Source: Candidatus Hydrogenedentota bacterium (GTDB lineage: Bacteria > Hydrogenedentota > Hydrogenedentia > Hydrogenedentales > SLHB01). From it: 6,864 nucleotides of DNA. The notes below the pieces were generated by a model. That model ran no database searches. It saw only the letters and a program-made list of their open reading frames with translations, and was not told the DNA's origin. The DNA lies in assembly GCA_003557825.1 (NCBI GenBank), contig PWNM01000188.1, forward strand, positions 1-6,864, read 5' to 3'. A program made the position numbers and the translations under genes. Below are positions 6,801 to 6,864 of the stretch, one piece after another. Numbering within the stretch: the first letter of the stretch is position 1; every line of letters begins with the position of its first letter.

Positions 6801-6864
6801 CCCACGAGAGACGCGACTCGGGAAGGATCTCGGGGAGGATGCCGTATTTCGAAGGGCTGAAGAA
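3799..6864 (-). CDS. aas: LplT-Aas fusion: lysophospholipid transporter, PlsC acyltransferase and acyl-ACP synthetase (5' end outside window)
   Basis: A lysophospholipid salvage protein of the inner membrane. In E. coli, LplT flips lysophospholipid inward and Aas re-acylates it with an acyl chain activated on bound ACP; here both are one chain. The frame is open to the right edge and begins SPSKYGILPE, which matches the loop of LplT near residue 120, so roughly 115-120 residues are missing. Numbering from the Met at 6789: major-facilitator helices to about 270; acyltransferase with NHTSFID (298-304, the HX4D dyad) and FAEGQISRTG (371-380); AMP-forming synthetase with FSSGSEGDPKGVPLTH (638-653), GYGTTECSP (776-784), TGD (865-867), DRVSRFSKIGGEMV (881-894) and the likely catalytic Lys in GTGKLDLRG (972-980). 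All key residues seem intact. The C-terminus is an acidic GDDDDE. It is first of the three genes seen in the operon, and its last codons contain the start of the hydrolase. Confidence 0.92.
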   Translation of the reverse strand, partial: FFSPSKYGILPEILPESRLSWGNGIMGMTTFIAIIAGQALAGFLYDLVEQEALTLTPISLLLIGLSAVGLVFSLGITKVPAAAPRKPLSVNLWAGLGQYFKLFYSNTVLWLILLGGAYFWMAGALVQANVVVHGRNALEQDNFWSVALVISVLLGIGLGSAAAGYWSRGKIELGLIPVGLLGMTLCGLVLGLITMGYWATFIFLLVLGFFAGFFIIPIMATVQNRAPKDLKGGMIATFNIGTCIGVLLGGGLFMVAAQLGASTYQVFLLVAILTLLVGLYLCLAFPVFIVRSVMWFFVNTFYRLKVLHPENIPQEGGALFVANHTSFIDALFLMTSIDRPIRFMMAADIYENRWIGPLARILKAIPISPMSGPRDLVHSIREASNAIKNGEIVCIFAEGQISRTGNMLPFRKGYEKIVKGIDAPIIPIHLDQLWGSIFSFSEGKFLWKRPKRIPYPVTVNFGAPLPASTTPFELYCTVRELGTEAYCQRDLESPLLHRGFIRNVRRHPFRMCVADANIPGLSYFKTLVASIVFGRKLKKLLDDQPMVGVLVPPTVGSALTNIALQIMGKTPVNLNYTASADAIASAARQCNITQVLTARALLERLPVEVPGESIYLEDVKESVTGKDRIVALLMALFFPARLIERALGCKRKRSTEELATIIFSSGSEGDPKGVPLTHFNISSNVEATMQVFPHEDHEIMVGMLPFFHSFGFMATLWLPVLTGFGTVYHPSPLEAKAIGELIYKHQCTFLVAAPTFLQNFIRRCLAEELSSVRHVITGAEKLPARIREAFKSKFGVEPLEGYGTTECSPVVSVNIPDFRAPGYYQIGTKHGTIGQPIPGVSARAHDQDTGEPLPENEPGVLHVKGPNIMSGYLHMPEKTAEVLKDGWYNTGDVAAIDEDGFITITDRVSRFSKIGGEMVPHTRVEEKLHSLLELTDMTMAVTSVPDRAKGERLVVLHTLDDDQLEALLDKLRQSDLPKLWIPRAKAFYRVEEIPVLGTGKLDLRGVKKLAKELDMGDDDDE

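Overview
The window looks like bacterial chromosomal DNA of moderately high GC. It is packed with genes, mostly on the minus strand, and carries a type IV pilus retraction ATPase and an envelope phospholipid-repair fusion protein, both of which point to a diderm (Gram-negative) bacterium. The mix of PilT, an LplT-Aas fusion and a stand-alone CBM9-like protein reminds me of PVC-type or Hydrogenedentota-like metagenome genomes. That taxonomic guess is weak inference.

Layout. Positions 1-909 (minus) hold the N-terminal catalytic part of prolyl-tRNA synthetase (proS). Its similarity stops at about position 88, well before the left edge. The leftmost ~67-87 bases instead read convincingly on the plus strand as the end of one gene followed by the ribosome binding site and start of a second. 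A junction between unrelated sequences therefore lies near 76-90: a rearrangement or an assembly chimera. Positions 910-1072 form a divergent promoter region between proS and a complete pilT-like gene (1073-2158, plus).

The right two thirds is a minus-strand operon read right to left. It starts with a very large LplT-PlsC-acyl-ACP synthetase fusion, cut at its 5' end by the window edge (3799-6864). A membrane-anchored or lipoprotein-like alpha/beta hydrolase overlaps it by 17 bp (2844-3815). After 11 bp comes a GTG-started CBM9-like protein (2164-2832). This operon converges on pilT with only 5 bp between the stop codons.

How the genes may work together: the fusion protein probably imports and re-acylates lysophospholipids. 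The overlapping hydrolase resembles monoacylglycerol lipases/carboxylesterases, so the pair could form an acyl-chain removal and replacement system at the membrane. The role of the CBM9-like protein is unknown. No tRNA, rRNA, CRISPR array, insertion sequence or convincing terminator was seen. The only gap between genes of note is the 163-bp proS/pilT region.
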